DNA from: Corynebacterium riegelii
GTDB taxonomy: Bacteria; Actinomycetota; Actinomycetes; Mycobacteriales; Mycobacteriaceae
Assembly: GCF_016728505.1 (NCBI RefSeq)
Contig: NZ_CP068159.1
Location: forward strand, 1,674,001 to 1,738,000
Direction of reading: 5' to 3'
Length of the DNA stretch: 64,000 bases
The notes beneath the pieces are model-generated. The model worked only from the letters and a program-made list of their open reading frames with translations. It was not told the origin of the DNA and did no database searches. This document shows, one piece after another, positions 18,259 to 28,052 of this stretch. Both the position numbers and the translations under genes were made by a program. Position 1 is the first letter of the stretch; the number at the start of each line of letters is the position of its first letter.

Positions 18259-19926
18259 CACGGGCGCCAGGAAGGAAAGCACGTTCGTCTGCAGGAAGAC
18301 GATCGTACAAATCGCGAGCAGGAACAGGAAGGACCAGCCGACAACCTTCTTGAAGATCTCGGACTCCTTGCCTTCCATGCTCACCGCGGTTGCGGCAATA
18401 GCCAGGGACTGCGGGGAGATCATCTTGCCCACAACACCACCGGTGGTGTTTGCAGCCAGCATCAGATCCGGGTTCAAACCGAGGTGGTTTGCAGCGGTGA
18501 CCTGCAGGTTGGCAAACAGTGCGTTTGCGGAGGTGTCGGAGCCGGTCACGGCCACTCCCACCCAGCCGAGGATCGGGGCGAAGAACGCGAACGCCGGGCC
18601 GAGGTTGGCAAAGAACTCACCAATGGTCACGGTCTGGCCGGAGTAGTTCATCACGTACGCCAGTGCCAGCACCAGCACGATGGTCAGTGCAGACCAGCGC
18701 ATCTTCCAGGCAGTGTCCACGAACTCCTTGCCCACCTGGCCCCAAGTAAGGGAGTAGCGGCCATTTTCATTGAACGCCATGTAGATGATGGCCACGATGA
18801 TCGCGGAGATCACCATCAGGCTGCCTGGGTTATTGATGTAGGCAAAGGAGTAATCGCTGTTGACTTCTCCGCCAGCTGCGTTGAGCAGCTTGCCGTCTAG
18901 GCCCGGCCACGGGAAAGAGATGGTGAATTGCTTCAGCCAGGTCGGAATAGCGGTGCCCAGGTTGGCAAGGCCGAAAACAACCACAACTACGGCATACGGC
19001 AAAAGTGCCATGAAAACGCGGTTGGAGGTCAGTTCCTTTTCGTCAGCAGCGGTCAGCTCCGGAAGATCTAGGCGCTCACGTAGTGCATCAACGCCCTTCG
19101 GCTGCCAGAACCGCAGAAGGATGAAGGCAGCGCCCAGTGCAATGATGCACGCAACCACGTCCGTGAGCTGGTACGCAAAGTGGTTGGAGGTCCACCACTG
19201 TGCGATACCGAAGGAAAGGCCGATAACAAATGCGGCAGGGAGGGTTTCGCGGACGCCACGCCAGCCGTCGATAAGCAGGGCGATGATGAACGGAACGAAG
19301 AATGCCAGGAAGGGGGTTTGGTGGCCCACAATTGCAGCGATGTTCTCGGTCTGCTCAAGGGTACGGCCGCCGACGTTACCAGCGGTGGTGATGGGGATGG
19401 CCACGGCGCCGAACGCCACCGGTGCGGTGTTTGCAATCAACACAATGGTGGCGGCCTTCAGCGGCGGGATTCCAAGGGCCAGGATCATGGTCGCGGTAAT
19501 TGCAACCGGAGCGCCGAAGCCAGCGAGCGCTTCAAGCAGACCACCGAAGCAGAAGGCGATGAGCATGGCCTGAATGCGCACGTCACCGTTGCCCATCTTG
19601 TCAAAGACCATGCGCAGGTCCTCAAAACGTCCGGACGCAACAGTGATTTGGTAGAACCAGATCGCCGTCAGAATCACAAAGACGATGGGGAAGAGGCCAA
19701 ACAAGCCGCCGCGGAAGGCCGAAGAGATAGCCAAAGCGGTTGGCATGTTAAAGCCAAAGATGGCAACCAGGCCTGCAACGAGCAGGGCTACGGCGCCGGA
19801 CGTGTGTGCACGGGCCTTGACGCCCAGCAGCATGATGAAGAAGGTCAGCAGTGGCAGAGTAGACACCAACGCCGATAGTCCGACGCTGCCGCCGACAGCG
19901 TCAGTGACAACCTGAAACTGGTTCAT
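18250..19926 (-). CDS. lldP: L-lactate permease (LctP/LldP family)
   Basis: A 558-residue membrane protein with at least 12 hydrophobic segments. It belongs to the lactate permease family, recognised by [16 protein letters not shown] near residue 125, [19 protein letters not shown] near the C-terminus and the [19 protein letters not shown] motif. It takes up lactate, probably with protons, for oxidation by the neighbouring LutABC. The ATG at 19926 has GAGGAG upstream; an earlier in-frame start at 19965 lacks a signal. It has its own terminator before lutA. It diverges from argS. Confidence 0.92.
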   Translation of the reverse strand: MNQFQVVTDAVGGSVGLSALVSTLPLLTFFIMLLGVKARAHTSGAVALLVAGLVAIFGFNMPTALAISSAFRGGLFGLFPIVFVILTAIWFYQITVASGRFEDLRMVFDKMGNGDVRIQAMLIAFCFGGLLEALAGFGAPVAITATMILALGIPPLKAATIVLIANTAPVAFGAVAIPITTAGNVGGRTLEQTENIAAIVGHQTPFLAFFVPFIIALLIDGWRGVRETLPAAFVIGLSFGIAQWWTSNHFAYQLTDVVACIIALGAAFILLRFWQPKGVDALRERLDLPELTAADEKELTSNRVFMALLPYAVVVVVFGLANLGTAIPTWLKQFTISFPWPGLDGKLLNAAGGEVNSDYSFAYINNPGSLMVISAIIVAIIYMAFNENGRYSLTWGQVGKEFVDTAWKMRWSALTIVLVLALAYVMNYSGQTVTIGEFFANLGPAFAFFAPILGWVGVAVTGSDTSANALFANLQVTAANHLGLNPDLMLAANTTGGVVGKMISPQSLAIAATAVSMEGKESEIFKKVVGWSFLFLLAICTIVFLQTNVLSFLAPVVN

Positions 19927-20001
19927 GTACGCGCTCCTCGGTGGGTGATATGGGGTGGAAAACAAAGTCGAAGAGAATTATCTCACCCTTTGTATTATTT
20001 A

Positions 20002-20013
20002 AGGGAATTCCCT
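20002..20013. promoter_or_regulatory. Perfect palindrome between lldP and argS
   Basis: AGGGAATTCCCT is a 12-base perfect palindrome, 75 bases upstream of lldP and 42 bases upstream of argS. It could bind a dimeric regulator of either gene. No known regulator consensus is recognised. Confidence 0.4.
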
Positions 20014-20041
20014 AGTAACACGCCCTTGTGCCCGCGTGACG

Positions 20042-20047
20042 TAGACT
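20042..20047 (+). promoter_or_regulatory. Candidate -10 element of argS, leaderless start
   Basis: TAGACT ends eight bases before the argS ATG. With a usual distance of six to seven bases to the first transcribed base, the mRNA would begin at or just before the start codon, and no ribosome site is visible. Leaderless mRNAs are common in corynebacteria. Confidence 0.45.
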
Positions 20048-20055
20048 GCTTTTTC

Positions 20056-21711
20056 ATGACTCCAGCAGATCTTGCAGCTACCATTCGCCAGTTCACTATC
20101 GACGTGCTTGAGCAGCGCGGTTTGGATACATCCGCCGTGCCTGAGGTAGTGACGGTTGAGCGTCCCCGAAACCCAGAACACGGTGATTACGCCACGAACG
20201 TGGCACTGCAGGTGGCCAAGAAGGTTGGCTTAAACCCGCGTGAGCTGGGCCAGTTGCTTGTGGACGCATTGGGCAACCACCCCGCAATTTCCTCCGCCGA
20301 GATCGCCGGCCCGGGCTTTATCAACCTGCGTTTGGCCTCTGACGCGCAGGGGCAGCTCGTTGCTCAGATCCTGGAGGCGGGTACGGCCTTTGGTAACTCG
20401 GATCTGTACGCAGGCAAGAAAATCAACCTGGAATTTGTCTCCGCAAACCCAACGGGCCCAATTCACCTCGGGGGCACCCGTTGGGCTGCCGTGGGCGACT
20501 CGCTTGGCCGTGTTTTGGAAGCCGCCGGTGCAGAGGTCACGCGCGAGTACTACTTCAATGACCACGGTGGGCAGATTGATCGCTTTGCTCGCTCCCTGGT
20601 TGCTGCCGCGAAGAACGAACCAACCCCGGAAGACGGCTACGGCGGGGCCTACATCCAGGAGATCGCAGCCGCGATTATGACAAAGCAGCCGGAAGCCTTG
20701 AGCAGCTCTGATGCGCAGGTACAGGAACTGTTTCGCGCCGAGGGCGTAGAGATGATGTTTGCGCAGATCAAGGAGTCCTTGCACGAGTTCGGTGTGGACT
20801 TTGACGTGTACTTCCATGAGAACTCTCTGTTTGAATCCGGCGCGGTGGATCGCGCAATTCAGAAGCTGAAGGACAATGGCAATCTCTACGAATCTGAGGG
20901 CGCGTGGTGGCTGCGCTCCACAGACTTTGGTGATGACAAGGACCGTGTAGTGATCAAGTCTGACGGCAACGCCGCCTACATTGCTGGCGACATTGCTTAT
21001 GTGGCGGACAAGTTTGACCGCGGCCACAACCTGGCTATCTACATGCTGGGTGCAGACCACCACGGCTACATTGCGCGTCTGCGCGCGGCAGCACAGGCAC
21101 TGGGCTATGACCCAGAAGCAGTAGAGGTGCTGATCGGCCAACTGGTGAACCTGGTGCGCGACGGCCAGGCAGTCAAGATGTCCAAGCGCGCTGGCACCGT
21201 GATTACTCTGGATGACCTGGTTGACGCAATTGGGGTGGACGGTGCCCGCTACTCGCTGGTTCGCTCCTCTGTGGACTCCACCCTGGATATTGACCTGGAT
21301 CTGTGGACCAAGGCATCTTCCGATAACCCGGTGTATTACGTCCAGTACGGCCACGCACGTCTGTGCTCCATTGACCGCCGTGCCCAGGAGGCTGGCCTCA
21401 GCACCGATGGGGAATTGGACTTGGGCCTGCTTGAGCATGAAAAGGAAGGCGACCTGATCCGCACACTCGGTGAGTTCCCGGCAGTGGTCAAGGCGGCCGC
21501 TGAGCTTCGTGAACCGCACCGCGTGGCCCGCTACGCCGAGGAACTGGCTAGTGCCTTCCACAAGTTCTACGACTCCTGCCACATCCTGCCCAAGGCAGAT
21601 GAGCAGCCAGCGCCGATCCACGCCGCACGCCTTGCACTGGCCCAGGCCACCCGCCAGGTGCTGTCCAACGCACTTGCCATGCTGGGCGTGAGCGCGCCGG
21701 AGCGGATGTAA
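20056..21711 (+). CDS. argS: Arginyl-tRNA synthetase
   Basis: A 551-residue class I aminoacyl-tRNA synthetase that charges tRNA-Arg. The N-terminal additional domain (residues 1-110) is followed by the HIGH-type motif PIHLGG (135-140) and a clear KMSKR motif near 374-378. The C-terminal half forms the anticodon-binding domain (DALR), with [12 protein letters not shown]. The ATG at 20056 fits the family N-terminus; upstream in-frame codons are not protein-like. The stop codon TAA is directly followed by the lysA ATG, so argS and lysA are one operon, as in other corynebacteria. Confidence 0.95.
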   Translation: MTPADLAATIRQFTIDVLEQRGLDTSAVPEVVTVERPRNPEHGDYATNVALQVAKKVGLNPRELGQLLVDALGNHPAISSAEIAGPGFINLRLASDAQGQLVAQILEAGTAFGNSDLYAGKKINLEFVSANPTGPIHLGGTRWAAVGDSLGRVLEAAGAEVTREYYFNDHGGQIDRFARSLVAAAKNEPTPEDGYGGAYIQEIAAAIMTKQPEALSSSDAQVQELFRAEGVEMMFAQIKESLHEFGVDFDVYFHENSLFESGAVDRAIQKLKDNGNLYESEGAWWLRSTDFGDDKDRVVIKSDGNAAYIAGDIAYVADKFDRGHNLAIYMLGADHHGYIARLRAAAQALGYDPEAVEVLIGQLVNLVRDGQAVKMSKRAGTVITLDDLVDAIGVDGARYSLVRSSVDSTLDIDLDLWTKASSDNPVYYVQYGHARLCSIDRRAQEAGLSTDGELDLGLLEHEKEGDLIRTLGEFPAVVKAAAELREPHRVARYAEELASAFHKFYDSCHILPKADEQPAPIHAARLALAQATRQVLSNALAMLGVSAPERM

Positions 21712-23130
21712 ATGACTCACCCAAGAGAAGACGTCCCCGCAGCACAGCGTGCAACAGAGCCCAGGCGCACCCCACTGCAGGACTTGGAGGCCTTCAACGG
21801 GCTACCCGAACATGTTTGGCCGCGTAACGCGCGCCGGGACCATGACGACCGTGACGACCATGACGGTGTGGTCTCCATCGCCGGTGTGCCACTGACACAG
21901 ATTGCTGAAGAGTACGGCACTCCTGTGATGGTGGTGGATGAGGATGACTTCCGTTCCCGTTGCCGTGATATGGCGACTGCGTTCAAGGCAGCCGAGAACG
22001 TGCATTACGCATCGAAGGCGTTTCTCACCCGCACGATTGCACGTTGGGTGGATGAAGAAGGTCTCTCGTTGGACGTGGCTAGTGAAAACGAGTTGCGCAT
22101 TGCGCTTGCGGCGAATTTTCCACCGGATCGCATCACCGTGCACGGCAACAACAAATCCATCGCGTTTCTGCAGCTGTGCGTGGATTCCGGCGTAGGCCAT
22201 GTGGTGATTGATTCCCACGAGGAGCTTGCGCTGCTTGAAAACGTTGCCGCCGCGGCAGGTGTGCGCCAGGACGTGTTCGTGCGCGTGAAACCGGGTGTGG
22301 ACGCGCACACGCACGAGTTCATCGCCACCAGCCATGAGGACCAGAAGTTCGGCCTGTCACTGGCATCGGGCTCTGCCTACAAGGCTGCCTGTGACGCTAT
22401 TGATTCCCCGCATCTTGACCTGACCGGCCTGCACGCGCATGTGGGCTCTCAGGTGTTTGACGCCGAGGGCTTCAAGCTGGCGGCGCAGCGCGTGCTAGGA
22501 CTCTACGCCCAGATTTTCCGGGAGCGAAACGTGGCGTTGAGCTACCTGGATCTCGGCGGCGGATACGGCATTGCCTATACGGCTGATGAGGCACCGCTGG
22601 ATGTGGCAGCGGTGGCCCGTGATCTGCTGCGTGAGGTGGACAATGTGGCAGAAGACTTAGGCATTGTGCCGCCGACGGTGGTGGTGGAGCCGGGACGCGC
22701 TATTGCTGGCCCCTCCACGGTCACGGTGTACTGCGCCGGCGTGGTCAAAGACGTAAGTACCAGCTACACCTCGACGCGTCGCTACATTTCCGTAGACGGT
22801 GGCATGAGTGACAACATTCGCCCGGCACTGTACGCCTCGCTTTACGACGCACGCCTGGTCAACCGTCTCGCCACCGGCAGCCCAACTGCAACACGTTTGG
22901 TGGGCAGCCACTGCGAGTCCGGCGACATTTTGATCAATGACGCCAACTGGCCAGACGATATTGTCCGCGGCGACCTCATTGCACTCGCGGCAACGGGGGC
23001 CTACTGCTATTCCATGGCGTCGAACTACAACGCCTTTGGCCGTCCGGCGGTTGTTTCAGTTCATGATGGCAAGGTCACGCCGATGCTGCGCCGCGAAACG
23101 GTCGAGGATTTGCTCGCCCGCGAGTACTAG
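21712..23130 (+). CDS. lysA: Diaminopimelate decarboxylase
   Basis: A 472-residue PLP enzyme of the alanine racemase fold that decarboxylates meso-diaminopimelate to L-lysine, the last step of lysine synthesis. The PLP lysine lies in HYASKAF near residue 102. The Gly-rich phosphate-binding part is LGGGYGIAY near residue 284, and the active-site CESGD motif is near residue 403. The extra N-terminal 50 residues, rich in Arg/Asp/His, are variable and probably disordered. It follows argS without a gap. Downstream are the convergent toxin-antitoxin genes. Confidence 0.95.
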   Translation: MTHPREDVPAAQRATEPRRTPLQDLEAFNGLPEHVWPRNARRDHDDRDDHDGVVSIAGVPLTQIAEEYGTPVMVVDEDDFRSRCRDMATAFKAAENVHYASKAFLTRTIARWVDEEGLSLDVASENELRIALAANFPPDRITVHGNNKSIAFLQLCVDSGVGHVVIDSHEELALLENVAAAAGVRQDVFVRVKPGVDAHTHEFIATSHEDQKFGLSLASGSAYKAACDAIDSPHLDLTGLHAHVGSQVFDAEGFKLAAQRVLGLYAQIFRERNVALSYLDLGGGYGIAYTADEAPLDVAAVARDLLREVDNVAEDLGIVPPTVVVEPGRAIAGPSTVTVYCAGVVKDVSTSYTSTRRYISVDGGMSDNIRPALYASLYDARLVNRLATGSPTATRLVGSHCESGDILINDANWPDDIVRGDLIALAATGAYCYSMASNYNAFGRPAVVSVHDGKVTPMLRRETVEDLLAREY

Positions 23131-23152
23131 CGGGGCTAGAGGCTCGGCCATC

Positions 23153-23416
23153 TTATTGGTAGATGCTGCGACGATGACCAGCTTTTAAAACAATGACAAT
23201 GAGCTGGTCATCTTCCACCTTGTAGATGACGCGGTAGTCTCCAATGCGAATGCGCCGCTCCCCGTCACCGCCGGCCAGTTTGATTGATCCGGCTGGGCGA
23301 GGGTCTTCGGCCAGATTGCTGATTGCTTCGGTGATTCGCTTCGCCGTGGTGCGGTCTAGCTTTTTAATTGCTTTTGCTGCTGACCGTGCGTAAAGAATCC
23401 GATATTGCCTAGGCAT
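23153..23416 (-). CDS. relE: RelE/ParE-family toxin
   Basis: An 87-residue basic protein with the RelE fold pattern: YRILYARSAAKAIKKLD, then a helical part, RRIRIGDYRVIY and a C-terminal strand with GHRRSIYQ. RelE toxins cut mRNA on the ribosome, using basic residues such as the Arg pairs and the C-terminal Tyr seen here. The gene overlaps the end of its antitoxin by eight bases, the usual order antitoxin then toxin. It converges on lysA, 22 bases away. The pair sits between lysA and hom, an insertion relative to the core order. Confidence 0.88.
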   Translation of the reverse strand: MPRQYRILYARSAAKAIKKLDRTTAKRITEAISNLAEDPRPAGSIKLAGGDGERRIRIGDYRVIYKVEDDQLIVIVLKAGHRRSIYQ

Positions 23417-23663
23417 TGGAATTGAATCCCAATTCCTCCATCAGATCCTCGTGACTAACCAAGTCATCCAAGTCGACTGACCTGGCTTCAGCTAGGTCCA
23501 TTTTGTCCTCAAGAGCTTCCATAGCGCGATCGAACAGCTCAGGTGACACTAGAACCGCTCGACGAATCGCGCCTCGTGAAAGGATTTCAACGGGCTCGCG
23601 TTGTGCGGAAGCAATATAGAGGCTCTGGTTCGCGCGAAACTCTGAAAGCGTGGTCGAAGTCAT
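23409..23663 (-). CDS. Phd/YefM-type antitoxin
   Basis: An 84-residue antitoxin from the ATG at 23663. The N-terminal MTSTTLSEFRANQS with SRGAIRRAVLVSPE is the Phd/YefM DNA-binding fold, and the acidic C-terminus (residues about 50-84) binds and blocks the toxin. The start at 23663 is favoured because a -10 element TATGAT lies seven bases before it, giving a leaderless mRNA. An alternative ATG at 23675 overlaps that -10 element, so it should not be transcribed. It probably represses its own operon through the palindrome at 23673-23696. Confidence 0.85.
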   Translation of the reverse strand: MTSTTLSEFRANQSLYIASAQREPVEILSRGAIRRAVLVSPELFDRAMEALEDKMDLAEARSVDLDDLVSHEDLMEELGFNSNA

Positions 23664-23672
23664 GCCACGAAT

Positions 23673-23696
23673 CATACAAGTTGTACAAGATGTATG
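23673..23696 (-). promoter_or_regulatory. Operator and promoter of the toxin-antitoxin operon
   Basis: CATACA, TTGTACAA and TGTATG build a 24-base inverted repeat with only the two AG/GA spacer positions unmatched. On the minus strand the repeat ends in TATGAT (23671-23676), an extended -10 (TGTATGAT). Binding here would cover the promoter, the typical autoregulation of Phd/YefM systems. Confidence 0.6.
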
Positions 23697-23819
23697 CAAT
23701 GGTCGATTCAGCTCCACTTTCAACCATCACGGAGTGAATCTGAATGCGCGCTCTACTAGACAAAGCGGTACACTGTGGCGTTATTGCCGACTCAACCGAG
23801 CCTTAAAGGAGCTATCCAA

Positions 23820-25163
23820 ATGACATCCGCTGAAAGCAACGGTAACTACCCTGGCAAGGGTGCTGGCGCGCCGGTCGGCGTGGCCATCTTGGGTAAGGGC
23901 ACCGTTGGTACTGAAGTGCTGCGCCTGCTTGGAGAATTCTCGAATAATCTGGAGCAGCGTATCGGCGGACCGATTGAGGTTCGTGGGGTGGCGGTGTCGA
24001 ACGTCGAGAAGCATAAGGATGCTCCCGAGGTGCAGGGGCTGTTGCTTACAGACGACGCGCATTCGCTGGTTGAACGCGACGACGTCGATGTTGTTGTTGA
24101 GGTCATCGGCGGCATCGATTACCCGCGTGAACTGGTGCTTAAGGCGCTTCGTGCCGGCAAGTCCGTGGTGACGGCGAACAAAGCCCTGGTTGCTGCACAC
24201 GGTTCTGAGCTGGCGGACGCGGCGAATGAAGCCGGCGTGGACTTGTACTACGAGGCCGCTGTGGCCGCGGCGATCCCGGTGGTGGGCATGCTGCGTCGTT
24301 CCCTGGCTGGTGACCAGGTGCAGCGCATCGCTGGCATTGTCAACGGCACGACCAACTTCATCCTGGATGCGATGGCAACCACTGGCGCAAGCTACGAGGA
24401 TGCACTGGCAGAGGCCACCCGCTTGGGCTACGCCGAGGCTGACCCGACCGCGGACGTGGAGGGTCACGACGCTGCGTCCAAGGCCGCGATCTTGGCATCC
24501 ATGGGCTTCCACACGCGCGTGACCTTTGATGATGTGTACTGCGAGGGCATTAGCTCGATTACCGCAGAGGACATCGCGGCGGCGAAGAAGGCCAACCAGA
24601 CGATCAAGCTGCTGGCTATTTGTGAGCGTCTGTTTAATGAGGACGGCTCCACCCGTGCTGTGAACGCGCGCGTACACCCGACCTTGGTGCCGAATGACCA
24701 CCCGCTGGCAAGCGTGGACCAGAGCTACAACGCAATCTTCGTTGAGGCTGAGGCCGCTGGCCGTCTGATGTTCTACGGCAACGGTGCAGGCGGCGCGCCG
24801 ACGGCATCCGCTGTGCTGGGTGATCTGGTTGGTGCAGCCCGCAACAAGATCCACGGCGGCCGCGCCCCGGCGGAAAACCCGTACGCCAACTATGACGTGG
24901 TGGGCTTTGATGAGGTGGAGACTCGCTACCACGTGAACATGACGGTCAATGACCGCGTGGGCGTGTTGGCGGATCTGGCGCACCAGTTTGCGGATTCGGA
25001 TGTGTCGCTTGCCGCCGTGCGCCAGGAGGAGTCTGGCGATGAGGCTCACCTGATTGTGGTCACGCACAAGGCGCGCGAGAAGGATCTGCGCGAGATTGTG
25101 GACCGTCTGGCCAAACACGAGGACGTGCGCTCGGTGAACTCCGTGCTGCGTCTGCACGACTAA
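23820..25163 (+). CDS. hom: Homoserine dehydrogenase
   Basis: A 447-residue enzyme reducing aspartate semialdehyde to homoserine, the branch point to threonine and methionine. The N-terminal NAD(P)-binding motif is GKGTVG (25-30). The catalytic lysine lies in [11 protein letters not shown] near residue 120, and the substrate-binding part holds NGTTNFILD and [12 protein letters not shown]-terminal ACT domain (about residues 360-447) gives threonine feedback control in corynebacteria. The ATG at 23820 has AAAGGAG upstream; a candidate -10 TACACT lies at 23769-23774. It forms an operon with thrB, 19 bases downstream. Confidence 0.95.
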   Translation: MTSAESNGNYPGKGAGAPVGVAILGKGTVGTEVLRLLGEFSNNLEQRIGGPIEVRGVAVSNVEKHKDAPEVQGLLLTDDAHSLVERDDVDVVVEVIGGIDYPRELVLKALRAGKSVVTANKALVAAHGSELADAANEAGVDLYYEAAVAAAIPVVGMLRRSLAGDQVQRIAGIVNGTTNFILDAMATTGASYEDALAEATRLGYAEADPTADVEGHDAASKAAILASMGFHTRVTFDDVYCEGISSITAEDIAAAKKANQTIKLLAICERLFNEDGSTRAVNARVHPTLVPNDHPLASVDQSYNAIFVEAEAAGRLMFYGNGAGGAPTASAVLGDLVGAARNKIHGGRAPAENPYANYDVVGFDEVETRYHVNMTVNDRVGVLADLAHQFADSDVSLAAVRQEESGDEAHLIVVTHKAREKDLREIVDRLAKHEDVRSVNSVLRLHD

Positions 25164-25182
25164 CGGGAAAGACTGGAAAGTT

Positions 25183-26106
25183 ATGGCTATTGACCTGCAG
25201 ATTGGCACCCGCGCACGTGTGACGGTTCCGGGCTCCTCGGCAAACCTGGGTCCGGGCTTTGACACCCTCGGCATTGCGGTGGGTATTTATGACACCGTTG
25301 AGGTTGAGGTCACCGCGTCGGGCCTGGAGATTGAGATCATCGGCGAGGGTGCGGAAGACCTGCCGCGCGATAGCTCCCACCTGGTGGTCAAGGCGATTCG
25401 TTTGGGTCTTGCGGCTTGTGACGCCAACGCGCCCGGCCTCAAGGTGATCTGCCACAACAACATCCCGCAGTCGCGTGGCTTGGGCTCTTCGGCCGCCGCC
25501 GCAGTGGCGGGTGTGGTTGCCGCGAACACGTTGGCTGGCTCGCCGTTGGATAATGACGCGCTGGTGCAGCTGTCCTCTGAGTTTGAGGGCCACCCGGATA
25601 ACGCGGGTGCGTCCGTGCTCGGCGGGGCAGTGGTGTCCTGGACCGACATTCCGGTGGATGGTCGCTCCAAGCCCAGCTACCGTGCCGTGGGTATTCCGGT
25701 GGATCCGTCGATCAAGGCGGTAGCACTTGTGCCGGACTTCCATGCGTCCACAAACGCTGTGCGTGCCGTGCTGCCAAGCCACGTCACGCATACGGATGCG
25801 CGCTTCAACGTCTCGCGCACAGCGGTGATGACGGCGGCGTTGCAGCATAACCCGGAGCTTCTGTGGGAGGGCACCCGCGACCGTTTGCACCAGCCGTACC
25901 GCGCAGACGTGCTGCCGGTGACCGCGGAGTGGGTCAACCGACTGCGCAACCGTGGCTACGCTGCGTTTTTGTCCGGCGCGGGTCCGACCGCGATGGTGCT
26001 GACTACTTCGGATGTTGATCAAGCCCTGCTTGACGACGCTCGCGCGGCCAACCTCCGTGTCCTCGAACTCGAGGTTGCGGGCCCAGTTGTAGCGGAACTG
26101 CTTTAG
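25183..26106 (+). CDS. thrB: Homoserine kinase
   Basis: A 307-residue GHMP kinase phosphorylating homoserine for threonine synthesis. The ATP-binding motif [11 protein letters not shown] lies near residues 97-107, the N-terminal [11 protein letters not shown] near 16-26, and the C-terminal [10 protein letters not shown] motif near 265. It follows hom directly. thrC is not in the window. Its stop codon overlaps that of the convergent moeB gene by four bases. Confidence 0.95.
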   Translation: MAIDLQIGTRARVTVPGSSANLGPGFDTLGIAVGIYDTVEVEVTASGLEIEIIGEGAEDLPRDSSHLVVKAIRLGLAACDANAPGLKVICHNNIPQSRGLGSSAAAAVAGVVAANTLAGSPLDNDALVQLSSEFEGHPDNAGASVLGGAVVSWTDIPVDGRSKPSYRAVGIPVDPSIKAVALVPDFHASTNAVRAVLPSHVTHTDARFNVSRTAVMTAALQHNPELLWEGTRDRLHQPYRADVLPVTAEWVNRLRNRGYAAFLSGAGPTAMVLTTSDVDQALLDDARAANLRVLELEVAGPVVAELL

Positions 26107-27116
26107 AAGCGCTCCATCCCGCCGCGCAGGCTGGCCAACCCGGTCAGCCCGCGCGCCTCCAAGATGGCGACTGCCTCAGAGGAGCGCACGCCACTTGCGC
26201 AGACGATCACCCCGCCGTTTTCCAGCTCATCGGGGGTTTCGCCCTCCATAATCTGCCCGAGTGGCACGTTGATGGCGCCGGGCAGGTGGCCGGTGGTGAA
26301 TTCTTCGGGCTCGCGTACGTCAATAATCGTCGCGCCTTCGGCGATGGATTCCACCTCAGCGGGCCCGCTCGGCGGGGTGCCGGTGCGCACCTGCTCGGTG
26401 ACCTGGGGGTCTGGGGCAAGCGCAATGTACTCCCAGGTGCCGGCCAACATGTCGTAGTACCCAAGCTGACCAACCAGTGGATCCCCGAGACGCGTGACAA
26501 TCTTGAGCGCCTCGGCAGCCATGGCGGAGCCAACCACACCCACCAACGGGCCAAGCACGCCCGCCTGCGCACACGAGGGCACCGATCCGGGTGGCGGCGG
26601 GGCAGGGAAGAGGTCCTCATACACCGGCCCGCGGCCTGCCCAGAACACGCTCATCTGCGCCTCAAAGCCCAAGATGGACCCCCACACGTGCGGGATACCA
26701 AGGCGCGCGCACGCGTGTGAGACCACGTGGCGGGTGGCAAAGTTGTCGGAGCCATCCAGCACCACATCGCAGCCTTCGAGCAGCGCAACAGCGTCTGCAC
26801 CGTCGTTTGACCACGTCAGGCGCTGATTTACGGCATCTACCTGGGTATCAGGGTTAAGCGCTTTCAGGCGTGCGGCGGCGGATTCTACCTTTGGCACGCC
26901 TACCGTTTCTCCCGAGTGGACGATTTGGCGGTGGAGGTTGGTGGTGGAGGTGACGTCGGCGTCGATAAGCAGGATGCTCCCAACACCAGCCCCGGCAAGG
27001 TAAAGCAATGCTGGCGAGCCGAGCCCGCCGGCCCCGATCACGCCGATGCGGGCGCCGCGGATGCGGGCCTGCGCCTCGGTGCCGATGAGTGAGACCTGGC
27101 GGGCGTACCTATCCAT
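26103..27116 (-). CDS. moeB: MoeB/ThiF-type adenylyltransferase with C-terminal rhodanese domain
   Basis: A 337-residue protein. The N-terminal E1-like domain (about 1-240) starts [11 protein letters not shown], has the nucleotide motif GAGGLGS near 29-35 and TTNLHRQ. The C-terminal rhodanese domain (about 245-337) has the active-site loop CASGVRS. It activates the MoaD C-terminus as an acyl-adenylate and probably helps transfer sulfur to it. The first zinc-binding CxxC pair of E. coli MoeB appears as VYEDLF here, so the zinc site seems lost. The ATG at 27116 overlaps the end of the mog-moaE gene. Confidence 0.88.
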   Translation of the reverse strand: MDRYARQVSLIGTEAQARIRGARIGVIGAGGLGSPALLYLAGAGVGSILLIDADVTSTTNLHRQIVHSGETVGVPKVESAAARLKALNPDTQVDAVNQRLTWSNDGADAVALLEGCDVVLDGSDNFATRHVVSHACARLGIPHVWGSILGFEAQMSVFWAGRGPVYEDLFPAPPPPGSVPSCAQAGVLGPLVGVVGSAMAAEALKIVTRLGDPLVGQLGYYDMLAGTWEYIALAPDPQVTEQVRTGTPPSGPAEVESIAEGATIIDVREPEEFTTGHLPGAINVPLGQIMEGETPDELENGGVIVCASGVRSSEAVAILEARGLTGLASLRGGMERF

Positions 27117-28026
27117 CAATGCCAACCCAGTGCGTGGAGCCATCCGCCATCAGCTGCTCTTTCCAAATGGGCACCTCGGCCTTGACGCGGTCGGCGACCT
27201 CTTCGCAGGCGGCAAACGCATCGCCACGGTGTGCGGCGGCGGCAAGCACCACAAACGCCAGCTCACCAATCGGCACAGGACCCACGCGGTGCGCCGCATA
27301 CAGACGCACCGGGTGCTTGGCGGCGACCTCTTCCACCACACGCGCAAGCTCCACCTCGGCGGTGGGATGGGACTCATAGGTCAGTGCGGCAACGCGCTCG
27401 CCGTGGTCGTGGTTGCGCACGATGCCCTCAAAACGCACCAGCGCACCCATGGCATCAGTGGTCACATCGCTCACATCAATAGCGGCCAAGGGCTCCGCGC
27501 TAATCGACGTCCCCACAACCACACCAGTCTGCTCCCAGACGTAATCCGGGTCCCTCGGGGCGGAGTGAACGGGGGAGATCAGCTCCACAATGTGCGGCAG
27601 CACCGGCTCAAGCACCGCGCAGCCGTCCTTGACCCCGCCGGGGGAACCCGGAAGCGTCATCACAAACGTGGAACCGGCCAAACCCGCAACCGCGCCGGAA
27701 AGGATTGCCGTCGGCGTGTTTTCCAAGCCCACGCGGAAAAACTCCTGGACAATCCCGGGCAGCTGCTTATCCAAAAGGGGGGTGATGGCGCTTACGGTAG
27801 CGTCGTCAAGCGAAAGCCCCGTGCCACCCGAGGTAAGCAACACCGCAGGCTGCTGGGCAAGCGCGCCGCGCACAGCGCCGGCGATCTCCGCATCCGGCAC
27901 CACAAGCGCATCCGGGGTGTCAAAGCCCATGCGGCGCAAAAACTCCACCGCAACCGGGCCCGATTTGTCCTCGTATCTGCCCGCGGCGGCGCGGGTGGAG
28001 GCAACAATAACTCGTGCTGTGTTCAT
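27109..28026 (-). CDS. Mog/MoaB-MoaE fusion, molybdopterin synthesis
   Basis: A 305-residue fusion. Residues about 1-150 are a MogA/MoaB domain (LLTSGGTGLSLDDAT, GSPGGVKDG) that adenylylates molybdopterin. Residues about 165-305 are MoaE, the large subunit of molybdopterin synthase, with HRVGPVPIGE and the catalytic PIWKEQ near the end. The two steps lie on either side of each other in the pathway: MoaE with MoaD makes molybdopterin, then Mog activates it. The start is the ATG at 28026, after which the protein reads MNTARVIVAST; the longer frame upstream runs through moeA. It overlaps moeB by eight bases. Confidence 0.9.
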   Translation of the reverse strand: MNTARVIVASTRAAAGRYEDKSGPVAVEFLRRMGFDTPDALVVPDAEIAGAVRGALAQQPAVLLTSGGTGLSLDDATVSAITPLLDKQLPGIVQEFFRVGLENTPTAILSGAVAGLAGSTFVMTLPGSPGGVKDGCAVLEPVLPHIVELISPVHSAPRDPDYVWEQTGVVVGTSISAEPLAAIDVSDVTTDAMGALVRFEGIVRNHDHGERVAALTYESHPTAEVELARVVEEVAAKHPVRLYAAHRVGPVPIGELAFVVLAAAAHRGDAFAACEEVADRVKAEVPIWKEQLMADGSTHWVGIDG

Positions 28027-28052
28027 CGTGCAGCCCACCTTACAAGGGGAAA

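Noticed and set aside
20230..21720. Open frame of nearly 500 codons opposite argS
   Set aside because: Antisense to a complete argS with both synthetase motifs; no protein family features.
23781..25274. Open frame of nearly 500 codons opposite hom
   Set aside because: Antisense to hom, His/Arg/Val-rich composition typical of a reverse-frame artefact.
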